Below are positions 12,701 to 23,639 of a DNA stretch of 64,000 nucleotides, one piece after another; the stretch's first letter is position 1; each line of letters opens with the position of its first letter. Under the pieces are notes generated by a model that was not told where the DNA came from, did not search any database, and saw only the letters and a list, made by a program, of their open reading frames with translations. The stretch is from positions 79,554,253 to 79,618,252 of the forward strand of contig NC_079135.1 of assembly GCF_945859705.1 (NCBI RefSeq), read 5' to 3'. Source of the stretch: Episyrphus balteatus. Lineage: Eukaryota; Arthropoda; Insecta; Diptera; Syrphidae. The position numbers and the translations under genes were made by a program.

Positions 12701-13455
12701 AAGAATAACAAGAAATGTTACTTAATTATAGACCTAGAGTTTTGTTTTTGTTTCAAACTTTTCAATTGATTCTATTTCAAGTCTGTCCACTTCTTTATGC
12801 CATTTGTTTATGTGGTTTTTCAAGTGTCCCATCCTAACGAAAACCTTTGAGCAGTTTGGACACTTATTCAATCCGGTATTTTCTGTTGATGTGTTGATTT
12901 GATCCTGAGAAAAAACAAATATTTAACAAGTTTCTTAGAAAACAACAATCAAAACAATTACATCAATTGGTTCTTCTTGGAATACATTTTGAACACTAGA
13001 TGATTCTCGATTCGAATTGGAACGAGTGGATTTTCGTCGTGAGCACACAGATTCATTGGTATCATCAATTTCATTATTGACATTATAAAATATAGCTTCA
13101 ACTGGTTCTATCGTAATTTCTTTTTTCGATTCAAGCAAAGCTAGAAGTTTGTTTTGGGATTCTTCAAATTGTTTCTTGAATTCATATGCAGCTCTGACTT
13201 TATCAGTGCATTCATAGCAGATTAATGGTGGTAGTGCATCGTCTTGTTGTAGCTAATTGATTTGATTTATTACATTTGTTTCAATTAAAATATTGAATCC
13301 TGAAAACCTACCGTATACATTGTACATTCTGTAATCATGTCGGAATAACAAAGTCCACCTGGGACAATTTGTTTGTCAAAGAGCGAAACAAGTTCTAGTT
13401 CAGTTTTTGTACATGCTCTACATGTTTTTTCTCTCTTGAAACTTTTTTCTAACAT
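6775..13455 (-). CDS. ZAD-C2H2 zinc-finger gene with alternative finger exons
   Basis: Common exons are 13455-13312, 13252-12962, 12904-12759 and 12524-12696 (read 12696 down to 12524), then finger exon C 7752-7200 and last exon 7138-6775. Every junction is GT-AG and in phase. Exons 1-2 form the ZAD (CRAC near residue 13; CYEC after the first intron). Exon 3 has one finger (CPNC...H...H). Exon 4 is acidic (ESDEEEDGG). Exons C and 6 give eight fingers in a row with TGEKP-like linkers, then a short tail ending NVAE. The product should be a nuclear, sequence-specific DNA-binding protein that dimerises through the ZAD. Two extra copies of the start of exon C lie in the 4.8 kb intron (see exons A and B). 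Two MITEs lie just upstream of the ATG. The gene is divergent from the one at 15446. No orthologue can be named. Confidence 0.85.
8420..8745 (-). CDS. Finger exon B: alternative last exon
   Basis: A second paralogue of exon C. Its acceptor (TTTATAG) precedes 8745 and the phase matches common exon 4 (G plus GG). It codes for about 50 linker residues and two intact C2H2 fingers (CDMC..., CTVC...), then HGKM and a stop. Similarity to exon C carries on past the stop (the third-finger region is still visible at about 8375-8420) but there it is no longer open, so this copy was shortened by mutation. An ATTAAA lies on the minus strand near 8310. It could end a short isoform or be a relic. Confidence 0.6.
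9175..9502. mobile_element. MITE rich in CGATA motifs (328 bp)
   Basis: The ends GCCCTTATTGCG and CGCAATATGGGC form an inverted repeat that extends through TGTCGTT. An inner inverted repeat uses ATTGTGAACTAT. It carries many ATCGAT and CGATA motifs. No target duplication is clear. It lies in the gene 2 intron between finger exons A and B. Confidence 0.5.
9591..9928 (-). CDS. Finger exon A: cassette or alternative last exon
   Basis: This is a paralogue of the start of exon C. The acceptor CAACAG lies just before 9928, and the first bases CC complete the G carried by common exon 4, so translation starts AEIDIND, almost as in exon C. It codes for a Lys/Glu-rich linker and two C2H2 fingers (CEIC... 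and CYIC...). A strong donor, ATG|GTAAGA, ends the exon at 9647 in phase 1, so 9647-9928 (282 bp) could be an in-frame cassette spliced on to B or C. If it is not spliced, reading continues to a stop at 9591 and gives a two-finger protein. It may also be a decaying copy; RNA data would decide. Confidence 0.65.
10801..12125. mobile_element. PIF/Harbinger-like MITE, copy 1, interrupted and 3'-truncated
   Basis: It starts TGTTGTTTTCGATTGG after TTA and matches the element at 44078-44578 on both sides of an 894-bp insert (11130-12023). The right inverted end is missing, since similarity fades near 12125. It lies in the large intron of gene 2. T-rich and A-rich runs at 10920-11010 belong to it. 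Confidence 0.6.
11130..12023. mobile_element. Nested MITE with TA flanks (894 bp)
   Basis: The inverted ends start GTGGAGTAACT and GTAGAGTAACT and share an inner stretch like AACCCGGCCGAACAGC. TA lies on each side, which would suit Tc1/mariner-type movement. A second inverted motif (CCATCGTT...AAGCG) lies further in. No transposase is visible. The empty site can be seen in the related copy near 44400. Confidence 0.55.
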
Positions 13456-13648
13456 TTTTCAAAATAACAACCAATTTAAATTGAATAAATAGAATACATG
13501 TAAAATAAATACAATTTTGTATTTTGGTAAAAACACAAGAAGCAAACAAATGAAGTACAATTTGTGTGCGTTCAATGAAATTGATTTGAAGTTTCACGAA
13601 ATTTTTGGAGACGAAGTGCGTTCTGTCACTTTCATACAAAATATATAA

Positions 13649-14094
13649 GGCGCGTCCCACAAAGAAAACATATCTGAGGGTTCAAGTTCAAGTAAAAGAG
13701 CAAAATAATTTTGTGGGACAAGTTTCTCAGATGAATCCAATTTTTTTTTTCAAATCCAACACTTCAACAACAACTTCACACAACTGCAACTTTTATCAAA
13801 TATTTAATTGTGAAAAAAATTGTTTCGAATAATAATAATAAAAATTATCTTCAAATTTTCATTAATTTTTTTCATTTTTTTAACACTTTTATTTCTGCAC
13901 ACCATTAATTTCAATATCGAACCAACAGCTGTTTTGTCAAACAAACGTCAAAACAAGAAGAAAAAAAAAAGAAATGAGAAAAATGAATCCAAAAAATTTC
14001 ATCTGAAAAATCTGCAAAAAAAAAACGAGTTCTTTTTTCACTTAAAAAAATCTTTGAGTCCTCTCCTCAGAGATCTCACTTTGTGGGACACACC
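13649..14094. mobile_element. PIF/Harbinger-like MITE upstream of gene 2 (446 bp)
   Basis: The inverted ends are GGCGCGTCCCACAAAG and, on the other strand, GGTGTGTCCCACAAAG. TAA is duplicated at 13646-13648 and 14095-14097. The element starts only about 190 bp upstream of the gene 2 ATG, so it probably lies in the promoter or 5' UTR. Open frames inside have no domain. Confidence 0.75.
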
Positions 14095-14180
14095 TAATAA
14101 CTTCTTGTTGCCAAGTTGAAGAGTTTGCAGTCATGCATGTGTTCAAGCCATAATGGTTCGTCTGAACGCCAACGACCTAA

Positions 14181-14827
14181 GGCCGTGTGCGAATTGCGTT
14201 AAAATGTTGGTTAAAATTTCTACCACGATTAAAATTTGACGTTTGGTTAAAAAAGGGTTCAAATTTATTTTTTTTCTGTGCGAATTGGCTTAAAATGTAT
14301 TAAATGGGACTTTTTTCTTGGTACTACTTTGAATAAAATTCCCTCAAGATAAAACAAAATTACTCTCAAAAATGGTTTTTCTTATATTCAATTAACTATT
14401 TTTTTTAACAAAACCCAGTTGAAAATATATCAAGTTAAATATTCTAGTATGAAAAAGAAATTTATTAATTGTCTTCTAACACTAATTCGTAGTTCACCAG
14501 CTGCCAACAAAATAGAAATATAAAAAATAAAAAACAAACAAACAATTAGTAGATTTTCAATTTTTCAAGATGAATATTAATTTGAGGAAGTACTTTGTAT
14601 TAATACTTTTAACATTTCTTAAAATATCAACGCATTATAACAAAAATAATTTCAAATCTATCTTGATCTTTCTATCTTGAGAAACGTCAAATTTTAACCA
14701 CTAGTGTCAAATTTTACCCTGCTCCGCAGCTGGGTAAATTTTAACCCATTTTATTCACCATGCTAGTGTCAAATTTTAACCAAACGTCATATTTTAACCA
14801 ACATTTTAACGCAATTCGCACACGGCC
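14181..14827. mobile_element. PIF/Harbinger-like MITE with long inverted ends (647 bp)
   Basis: The inverted ends begin GGCCGTGTGCGAATTGCG and run for about 60 bp, with repeated blocks of TTAAAAT and AACGTCA. TAA is duplicated at 14178-14180 and 14828-14830. It lies between the divergent gene 2 and the plus-strand gene at 15446. Confidence 0.8.
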
Positions 14828-15445
14828 TAAAATTGTTTTGTGGATTGACCATTTTTTTCTGGGTTTTTCTAGGCTAATTTTTTGTGATAAAGAGAAATTA
14901 AAAATGAACAGTTGGCATCTAATATGTGACTTTCTAGCTGAATCTGCGCCCAACTCGACTGAAATTCAGAAATAAATTTTAGTACGGCTAAATTTTTGAG
15001 ACAATTTTGTACGAGAGCTAAATATTAGCTCAATCAGCGTACTAAGCGCATGTTCTCATCCCACCATCGTGAACAAATTCCAAAATTAAACGAAAAAGAA
15101 GTTAATTCTCCAATAATACATTTTTTAAAACAATAATCATACATGCTTGTCCATGTAAACATGACTTAAGATTTGTCATGAACACGTCTAAAATGTGTCC
15201 TATCCAAAATTTTCAACAACACTTTCACCAACAAAAACTACAAAACAACAATATCCTCTTCTTTTTCTAGCACTTAAAATAAAAATTTATGTGTGTAGCT
15301 TCGAAGCCGACATTTTTCAGAGAGAAAAAAAAAAAATTGAGTATATTAAAATCAAATTCTCTATTGCAAATAAAATCTAAAAAACTACGAATTTTCAAAT
15401 TGTACAAACTCACATCAATCCCAATTGATGCTATTTTAATTAAAC

Positions 15446-16399
15446 ATGGTTTCTAAGAGTGGATATATGCCTACTGTCCGAAGACAAAATCTGCCGCGAG
15501 CTGCTAAAATGTTCAAGCAAAACTCGCCAATGAACGGTCCCAATGGACTCAATGCAATGTTCAATGCCAGCCAAATACCAGATAATCCTGGCTACATGGA
15601 CTTTAATAATCCAACTCCACCAATTGCCGCCCCAAATTCAGGTATAAATAAAAAAATGACTCATGCCACCGGTGGCCGACCACAAAGAAATATGATGCCA
15701 CCACCAAGAAATATTGGCGAACCACACCGAAATAATTGGTCAGTTGGTCGTAATGGCCGTGGTGGCGCACCTATGCGACACAATCATCCAAAATTTGGTG
15801 GCGGTGGAGGAGGAAACAGACAATTCAATGGCATGAACATGCCCCGCAGACCAATGCCACCGATACCGCCCATGCCAATGCGAGGACCAATGCCGCCAAT
15901 TCCCATTGATCCGATGGCCAATCATTTTAATGTCATACCACCGATGATGCGTAATAATATGGTTGGTGTGAGGCCAGGACCTCCGTTGCCACCAATCCCA
16001 CCGCCAATGATGCGGAGGTCTAGAAATGCACCCCCTCCGCCTATGAGACGTGGAAATAATGCCATTGCACCGTCTCGTATTATAAAACACAGACGAAATG
16101 GTAAACCAATTAAAGCGGCTGCTGCCGCTGCATCCGTTACCAAAAGTGATGTTCCTTCTAAGAAAACATTAAAAGAAATTATCAATCAATATCCATTGGA
16201 TAAGCCATGGGTAACTGAAGAAATTCGACAGGAACACAATAAGAAGGAGAATATTGAAAACAGATTGAAGGGCAAAAAGAATGATGAATTGTTTGCCGCT
16301 TTTAAAGTACAACGCGACAAGTTCGTGGCTTTATATGAAGCTGCTCGTACCAAGCACTTGGAGGATACTAAATCAAAGGTAATTAGAGAATATTATTAA
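15446..16399 (+). CDS. Basic Pro/Met/Gly-rich protein, 317 aa
   Basis: An uninterrupted ORF with a good fly start context (AAACATGG). Residues 1-55 are polar and rich in Asn. Residues 60-215 are low-complexity, basic and rich in Pro, Met, Gly and Arg, with a Gly run near 115 and repeats of PMPPIPP type, as in RNA-associated proteins. An Ala run follows near 222-228. The last 85 residues are charged and look helical (KKTLKEIINQYPLDKPWVTE, then KGKKNDELFAAFK). This tail is not low-complexity and may be the conserved part. I do not recognise the family; RNA binding is only inferred from composition. Oddity: AAAG|GTAATT at 16376-16381 is a usable splice donor 18 bases before the stop, so a longer spliced form is possible; TTTATTTGCAG at 17953-17963 would be an in-phase acceptor. 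Confidence 0.75.
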   Translation: MVSKSGYMPTVRRQNLPRAAKMFKQNSPMNGPNGLNAMFNASQIPDNPGYMDFNNPTPPIAAPNSGINKKMTHATGGRPQRNMMPPPRNIGEPHRNNWSVGRNGRGGAPMRHNHPKFGGGGGGNRQFNGMNMPRRPMPPIPPMPMRGPMPPIPIDPMANHFNVIPPMMRNNMVGVRPGPPLPPIPPPMMRRSRNAPPPPMRRGNNAIAPSRIIKHRRNGKPIKAAAAAASVTKSDVPSKKTLKEIINQYPLDKPWVTEEIRQEHNKKENIENRLKGKKNDELFAAFKVQRDKFVALYEAARTKHLEDTKSKVIREYY

Positions 16400-19300
16400 G
16401 TTTATAGTTTAACTTGGATAGAAGTTTTATTTAAGTCTGAAAAGAAAATTAACATTTCACTGGCAAATTTATTGTTCGAAGGAAAAAAAAGCAGCGAGTA
16501 AAGATTTTTGTTAACAAAGAACCATGTAGATTTGCCGACAAAAAGTTAGTTTTCTTTTATTAATCATACGAACATTGTCAATTATGTATAATTTAGTAAT
16601 TGGATATTGTTAATCTTATTTATTTATGAGACTGGGTTTTAGAAAGTCAATGGACAAGTTTTTTCAGATAAATTTGGTCAGGAAATGGTTTTTCTGGTAT
16701 GAAATGAATTTCTTGCAATATCAGATCAAATTCTGAACCAAATCATACCTACTAAGGATTATTTTACTTGTTTTTTGATAGAGCTTTATAGCTACTCCAT
16801 TTCAGTGTGCCATCTAAGTTCCACAGTGTTCAGTTGTGACACGTATAACGGAACTTATTTGTTTGAGATTTTTTCAGAGACAGACATTTTGATCGTTTGA
16901 TATGTAGATTATGTCGGATTCTTTTGGTCGCTATGCAGTTTAATGTTTCCATGGCAACTAAATTTAATACATAAAGCGATAGAGAAACGTTTATTGAAAT
17001 CTATTTTGGTTAGTATGTAGTCACTCTTCACCTCTAGCCCGGCCATTGTGACCAAGATAGACCCATGGCCTTTGGTCCAAGAGCGCTTTTGACTGCGGTA
17101 TCTTATGGACTCGTCCAGGACTAGAAGTTTTAGAATAATTTCCACACTTGCTTAGTCATATCTCATATGTAACCCTTGTTATTCTTATACAGGCTATTTA
17201 GTTTTAAGTAAATTTTGATCCTTATTAACCTCAAAATCGATTAACTTAAATTTTATTTAAAACGTAAGCATTTCGGATCTAAACAGTGAAACGATCTTCA
17301 GCGAACGATACTTTTTTACATTAATGATGAAAAAAGAGGATTCAACTTAAGAAGAAGAAAGAAAAGGCTATCCTTTGCATATTATTCCTTTCATTCTTTC
17401 CACTGTGTTCATTTTCCATGTTAGTTTGGAATCAAGGATAACTTTAAGATAATTAAGCTAAAGTTTCCGAGTTTTATCATTAATATGAATTTCTAATTGC
17501 AATTACTTTTGATCTTCCAAAAAAATTGGGAAATACCTGGCATCTCAAATTCTATTTGACAAAAGACATTTTTTTTTTTTTTTTTGATCCAAGATAAAAT
17601 TTTTCAGATCTAGATTTTTGACGAGATTTATACCTTTTTGCACACGCACTTTCACACACACCGCAGCATTTTACATTTATCTTAGGTTTTTTTTTTTATA
17701 AAACACGGTTATACTATGTTTTCAAAGTGTTTTTAACCAAACATTGTTATACTATATAGATTTAGAATAAATATCAAGATTTATTTTATTTATAGGTACT
17801 TAGGGTAGGTGGAAACATAGTATTATGATTAAAAATAAATCTCTTGGCAATATCCATTTGTCACAATAGATAATTGGATTTGCTAAAAAAATGTTTGTTT
17901 CAAATGGAAACCAACATAAGTTTGTGTGGGGTAATGTGAGTGGTTGTGTGTTTTATTTGCAGATCTTAAGTACAAAATACGCATCTACAGGTATAAAATA
18001 TTCAAAATTTGCAATAAATAACCTATTTTTTATAATCTTTGAACAACCTAGTTTGTGTATATGAATATAATTTCACCTCTAACAAAACATGAACGGATCC
18101 TCTCAGAAATGATTAATGGGATTATCTAACGTGATAGTTAATCAAAATTTGGCTTATACCAGTTTCTGTTTTCTGACAAAATGCATCTGAAAACCCTTGT
18201 TTCACTCGAATTTTGGTAAATTTAATTGGCAGAAGCTATTGGGTAGTATTTTTTTTAGTTCACTGATCAATATTTATAGCTTGTATTGACAATGTTCGTA
18301 TTTAATATCATTCACAAATTTTTTATGCACGTACATGGAACAATTCCTACTATTAGCTGAATATCAAGTTTCAAAAAATTACAAAACACAAAAACTATTT
18401 TTTTTTTTTTTTCAAAAGTTGTGTTAAACTCTCCTGCTCAGTTATTTAGTTAAAATTTGGCATATTTTTTGCAGGATAATGAGACGGAACCGGACAAAAA
18501 AAATCGCTGAAAATAAAAATTTTAAAAGTTAAAATAAATATATATACATATATATATTATCTAAAAGTAAACATGCACATTAAATTTTATTAAATTTCTC
18601 TTGAAATACCTTAAATTGTTTATTTAAAATTTATTTTAAAAAAAATTAAATAATATTCAAGAGTTTAATAGATTTGAGAAATAAATTAAAGAGTAACAAA
18701 TCAAATTGCATTAATTTGTTGCAAATATATTAATTTTAAGCATAAAGAATCAAAGTTTTAAAATATTAAAGTCTTGTTTGTCACACAGATACAAATATAA
18801 TTTAAGTTTAAAAATCGTAAAATAATATTTAATTAAATAATTTTTAAATAACTTTGGACATTGACAAGCATTTTTTAATTGAAATAGTTTAAATAAAACA
18901 AATTTTAAATGAATTGAAAATTCAATAACATTGATATCGTAATGTGAAAAACTTGAGATTTTCTTTTTTTAAATTGTAAAATTATAACTTTACTTTGTAT
19001 TTATTTCGCTGCCAAAAAATTGCAAACACTATGATTTTGTGTAATAAATAAAGTCCAGATCAATATTTCATTGTATGCAAACAAAATGGAGTTGATATTT
19101 TGGAATTATTCAAATTGTACGTGTAAAATAAAAAGAAAGGTCTGCAACATTCTATATTTATTCTAAATTAAGGTTTATTTTATTTTTCAATAAATTAAAT
19201 TTGATGCAATTTATATCTGTAGAATGATTTGCTTAACTGAAATTAATCAAAATTAAAATCTTTTATTTCGTGTCGAGAAAAGATTTATATTTTTACTCAA

Positions 19301-19980
19301 TATTTTATTATACAGCATTATTCTGCTATCCAATTTATGTACGCTTAGAATTTCAAAAACCTAAGGATTTTTAACGTTAGTAAAAAGTTCTATTTTGGAA
19401 AGCAGAACGAAACCTTATTTCAGAAAAATATCTAGAAAGTATTGCATTGGTAATGAATTCTTATGACAAGTTGATTATGTATTAGGAACTTCTAAAGTGA
19501 AATGAAATTCCGTTTAAAAAAAGTTAATTCTATCAAAACAGCTACAATTTTAAGTATCCCATGTTATCGCTTTATTAATAGTATGAAAAAATTAAGCTTT
19601 AGATATGAGACAATATTTTCTTTTATTTTTACAATTATTAATATTTTGACTACATAATTAACATGATTTAAAGCACTAGCTACCAGGAAATGTTTGGCAC
19701 TATTTTTTTAAATTCAAATTGCTATCAATCTGTCCCTTTTTTACATTTCACGCATACAAATATGTATTTCTACATGCATGAGACCAAATTTTCCTGCAAG
19801 ATGTCGGAACTGTTGTTGTGGTAGCACCTTCGTTGGTTCGTAGTCCTTACATAATGCAATGTGTCAAAGGAAAAGCCCGGATTTAATAAATAAAACTTTA
19901 ATATTGGAACATATTAATTGATACACGATATATGTATTATACGAATGCGTATAATAATGATTTATTAGGTTGTATCATAC
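16400..19980. other. AT-rich intergenic region
   Basis: No supported exon or structural RNA. It has poly-A/T runs, a (TA)n-like patch near 18540-18560 and a pair of TTATACTAT repeats near 17710-17755. The 17953-18060 stretch could be an optional last exon of the upstream gene (acceptor at 17963, AATAAA near 18013), but this is weak. Confidence 0.4.
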
Positions 19981-20000
19981 ATGGAGGAAAACTTAGTTGG

Positions 20001-20235
20001 ATGTCAGTGTTGCCGTTGACAGCTTGGCCTCTCCTGATTCTCCATCTTCGATGAGTTGGTTGTCTTCTAGCATATTGTCACTGAAATCGAAGACGGGTCT
20101 GATATTGTACCACGGTTTCGTGTGGTCGCTTGAGATGATGTTGCAATACCGCCTACGTTTGAGTGGTTTATCGGGTTCCGAGAGAATTCATGAACTTATT
20201 GCACGTTTGAAGATTGAGATAGTAACGTTCTTGTA
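20001..20235 (-). pseudogene. Short coding remnant, family unknown
   Basis: On the minus strand about 60 open codons end in a stop near 20001 (motifs KRRRYCNII and KPWYNIRP, then an acidic tail). The frame is closed upstream by a TGA. The mixed, non-repetitive composition suggests real former coding sequence, perhaps the end of a retroelement ORF, but I do not recognise it. Confidence 0.3.
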
Positions 20236-20337
20236 AGTAAATCATTTAACCCATTAATGGTTTATGAATTTATGGAAAAATCCTCCAACTTACCTCGTCT
20301 CCCAATGGTGAGATTTACGTAACGTAGCAGTATTCTG

Positions 20338-20541
20338 TCAACGATTCTTTTTGCTTGCGCCTCCATGTAAATCAGCTGCGTTTACTTCTTCCAAGTACAA
20401 TTCCTCTGTATCCACTTCATCGGCTGCTAGTACTTCTATAAGCTTCGCTATTTTGTGGGTTTTATTACCTGCGATCGGTAAATCGTGACTTTTCAAAAGT
20501 TTATGTAATTGATTCACTTCAAGTGCTTCTAATTTAATCAT
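20338..20541 (-). pseudogene. SAP-like N-terminal gag fragment
   Basis: A 67-codon ORF starting MIKLEALEVNQLHKLLKSH. The spacing of Leu, a Gly and basic residues resembles a SAP motif, as at the start of the gag ORFs at 21702 and 22968, but the sequence is diverged. It follows the LTR-like stretch 20560-20735 on the same strand. Likely the start of gag from a second, related element, cut short. Confidence 0.4.
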
Positions 20542-20559
20542 TTTAATAAAAACTTTTCT

Positions 20560-20735
20560 CGAAATAAATTATTATTATAAGTTAATTAAATTGCAAATAA
20601 ATTACAAAATAACAAGAATTCAAAGACGAGCACAACCGCTCAGTACCAACTCTACTTCCCGACTCCTTTTGGTCTCTCTTCTCCCCATTCTTCTCTCTTA
20701 CATTTCAGTGTTGCTGTTACAGACTCGTCCATCCT
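20560..20735 (-). repeat. LTR-like sequence next to gag
   Basis: On the minus strand it begins TGTAACAGCAACACTG after GTTAGGATGGACGAGTC. The same layout (GTCAGGATGG, then TGTAACGAGAAGAG) occurs next to the gag element near 35480. Start TGTAAC and position suggest an LTR. Its other end is not defined. Confidence 0.35.
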
Positions 20736-20785
20736 AACTCTTTCGATATCCTCGTCGAAGTCCGTATTTATAGCTACCCATCGTT

Positions 20786-21702
20786 TCATACGGTCTGCTG
20801 TTGTTGTTTGTTTTGATTGTGCCTTGCCGCGTGTTGTCGAAAGTTATCTCTTATGCTTTCATACCATTTGACCTTTTCAACGACTTCAGTTATTTTCTTT
20901 AGATCGCTGGCTGCTAAGCTTGACATCATATGATGGTCGTCGATGGTCACTGAGATTAATTCTTTTTCCAAACATGTTCATCTCATGGCAGTATGTTTCG
21001 ATAGATTCATGAGATCTCCTTATACGTTTTGTGAGCTGTTGATGCATTTCTACCTCGCTATCGTGCTGGGGAAAGTTCGCCTTCAGTCCTTTTGCGAATT
21101 CGTTCCAAGTAGATGATACCTCTTGCGTGGTATCCCACCTGTAGCGAGCTGGTCTATGCATTTTGGAAGCGGCAGCCCTCTCGTCCCAATTGTAAATCTC
21201 TATTAGGCTCTATACTTGTTTTATCCAACTCTCTGCCGAGATCAAAGTTATTTCCCCAGTGGTAAATGATGGGAGCGCATCACCAATTTCTCGGATGCTA
21301 CAGTTGACCTTATTTCTCTGTCTGTGGTCCTGACCATAGTTCTTTTTTCGAGCAATTTTAGCTTTTCAGATATTTCTTTTTCTCGTTTCATCATAGCTCG
21401 TTCCTTTTCAATCAACTACTTTTCGCTTTTTATAATGTCCCATTCCCTCGCTCTCAAATCGCTATCGCCCATGCTTGGGCATTCTGAACTTTCTTGGACG
21501 TTTTTAGTTCGATTTCTGGTACTTCTAAAGGTGTTGAGTTTTGGGCATCAGTAATTTCGTTTCTTACATGAATTGTCTCTGTCGTTCTTTTTGATCTGTC
21601 GTATTGTTGAATTCTATTTATAAGGACCCTCTTTGCCCCAGTAATTGGAAGTTGTCTTTCCTTCAGTTCCGCTAAGAGCTGTTTAACGTTTAGGTTTTCC
21701 AT
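20786..21702 (-). pseudogene. Retrotransposon gag, tandem copy 1 (frameshifted)
   Basis: It starts MENLNVKQLLAELKERQLPI, an N-terminal SAP-like motif, passes through a basic and coiled region, then a capsid-like part seen in two frames (DTTQEVSSTWNEFAKGLKAN; MHQQLTKRIRRSHESIETY). It is related to the gag ORF at 36877-37545 and to the remnant at 58891-59163. An 11-base deletion relative to copy 2 near 21175 and other indels break the frame, and no zinc knuckle remains before the LTR-like stretch. Confidence 0.65.
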
Positions 21703-21759
21703 TGCTAAATAATTAAACGTAGCAATGCATCAAATAAAGGTATAATTTCTATTTAGAGT

Positions 21760-22074
21760 TCATGGACAGTTTTTTTTAAGTCTTTTCAACAAATTATAAA
21801 TTGTTTTTATAATTGTAATATCTGTATCTTTACTAGCATTAAATATGTCATTGTCAAAATTTACATTTTTGTAATAGTTCTTTTCTATTTCAAGTTCAGT
21901 TTCTTTTAGTAATTTTTCAATGTAAGTAATATGTGTTATATGAAAAATAGTTCCGTAATCATTATACAGAGCTGCATTACCATTCTCTAGTAGTAAATAG
22001 TTTTCTCTCGTGTAGTCAACTATGTCGCATGTTCCAATTGCTATCAATGTCATTAATATAAATGGTGTTTCCAT
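21760..22074 (-). CDS. Env-like small ORF upstream of gag, copy 1
   Basis: A 104-codon ORF starts with a hydrophobic, signal-peptide-like stretch. The following part, with LLLENGNAALYNDYGTIFH, looks to me like the start of the envelope proteins of insect errantiviruses. It then runs through a Lys/Asp-rich helical part and stops. It sits between the leader and gag, not after pol, so it is either a leader ORF of this element family or a piece of env moved there. The same ORF occurs in copy 2, where the foldback element splits it. Confidence 0.5.
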   Translation of the reverse strand: METPFILMTLIAIGTCDIVDYTRENYLLLENGNAALYNDYGTIFHITHITYIEKLLKETELEIEKNYYKNVNFDNDIFNASKDTDITIIKTIYNLLKRLKKNCP

Positions 22075-22285
22075 TTTTCAATATTCATTTTAATTAATTC
22101 TGGTTTTGATTTTTCTGCTTTTATTCCTGTTTCTGCTGCTCCTATATTGTTGTCACTGGCTGATTGAACTGGTGAAACTGATGAAATAGACTTCAAATGT
22201 TTTTTTTTTTTTGTTTTTTAAGGTTTATTTCCTGTTTTTGCACTGATTATATTTAATTTTCTTTTTTTTAAATTATTTTCTTTAT

Positions 22286-22968
22286 TCACACTTTTTGTTT
22301 ATTTATTTTCTGTTTTCTCTTTCTTTCGTTCGCCTTCAGTCCTTTTGCGAATTCGTTCCAAGTAGATGATACCTCTTGCGTGGTATCCCACCTGTAGCGA
22401 GCTGGTCCATGCATTTTGGAAGCGGCAGCCAGTAACACTGCCCTCTCGTCCCAATTGTAAATCTTCATTAGGCTCTCCACTTGTTTTATCCAACTCTCTG
22501 CCGAGATCAAAGTTATTTCCCCAGTGGTAAATGATGGGAGCGCATCACCAATTTCTCGGATGCTACAGTTGACCTTATTTCTCTGTCTGTGGTCCTGACC
22601 ATAGTTCTTTTTTCGAGCAATTTTAGCTTTTCAGATATTTCTTTTTCTCGTTTCATCATAGCTCGTTCCTTTTCAATCAACTACTTTTCGCTTTTTATAA
22701 TGTCCCATTCCCTCGCTCTCAAATCGCTATCGCCCATGCTTGGGCATTCTGAACTTTCTTGGACGTTTACTAGTTCGATTTCTGGTACTTCTAAAGGTGT
22801 TGAGTTTTGGGCATCAGTAATTTCGTTTCTTACATGAATTGTCTCTTTCGTTCTTTTTGATCTGTCGTATTGTTGAATTCTATTTATAAGGACCCTCTTT
22901 GCCCCAGTAATTGGAAGTTGTCTTTCCTTCAGTTCCGCTTGGAGCTGTTTAACGTTTAGGTTTTCCAT
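22286..22968 (-). pseudogene. Retrotransposon gag, tandem copy 2 (5' half)
   Basis: Nearly identical to copy 1 (offset 1254 then 1265 bases). It starts MENLNVKQLQAELKER and keeps the 11 bases lost from copy 1, but is cut at about 22329, where mid-gag joins the T-rich leader of copy 1. This is the join of a tandem duplication. Confidence 0.65.
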
Positions 22969-23639
22969 TGCTAAATAATTAAACGTAGCAATGCATCAAA
23001 TAAAGGCATAATTTCTATTTAGAGTTTATGGACAGTTTTTTTTAAGTCTTTTCAACAAATTATAAATTGTTTTTATAATTGTAATATCTGTATCCTTACT
23101 AGCATTAAATATGTCATTGTCAAAATTTACATTTTTGTAATAGTTCTTTTCTATTTCAAGTTCAGTTTCTTTTAGTAATTTTTCAATGTAAGTAATATGT
23201 GTTATATGAAAAATAGTTCCGTAATCATTATAGTCGGAGAGGCGACCGTCGAGTTACTTAGCTCATAAGGTTAGAGGTTAAAATTGGTGCCAAATGAAAG
23301 ATAAGTTGATACTGAAAATAAAAAAATAGGGTTGCCACTTCTAAAATGGGAACTTTCATGTGGCAACCCTATTTGAAAGGAAAAATTGTCACATAACTAA
23401 TACATTCATATCTTTGTTGTTTGGCCAGATAAAAAAAAATTTGAAAAGCCAACCGAAAGCCAAAATAGTAAAAAAAAATAATAAAATAATATAAAGAACG
23501 TAACCCTACAAATGTGGCAACCCCATCCAAATGAAAACAACACTGACAAAAATCTTCTTTGAACAAAACAGTATAACTTTTTATGCACTAGAAAGCTAAA
23601 CTATACGCCATATTTTAGATAATACTCCCTTCTATCTAA

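Noticed and set aside
15740..16185. Minus-strand ORFs of 87-116 aa
   Set aside because: Shadow of the plus-strand Pro/Met-rich gene; composition follows its codons.
16909..17145. 78-aa minus-strand ORF with GC-richer stretch
   Set aside because: Looked like a transposase remnant at first, but no motif could be matched.
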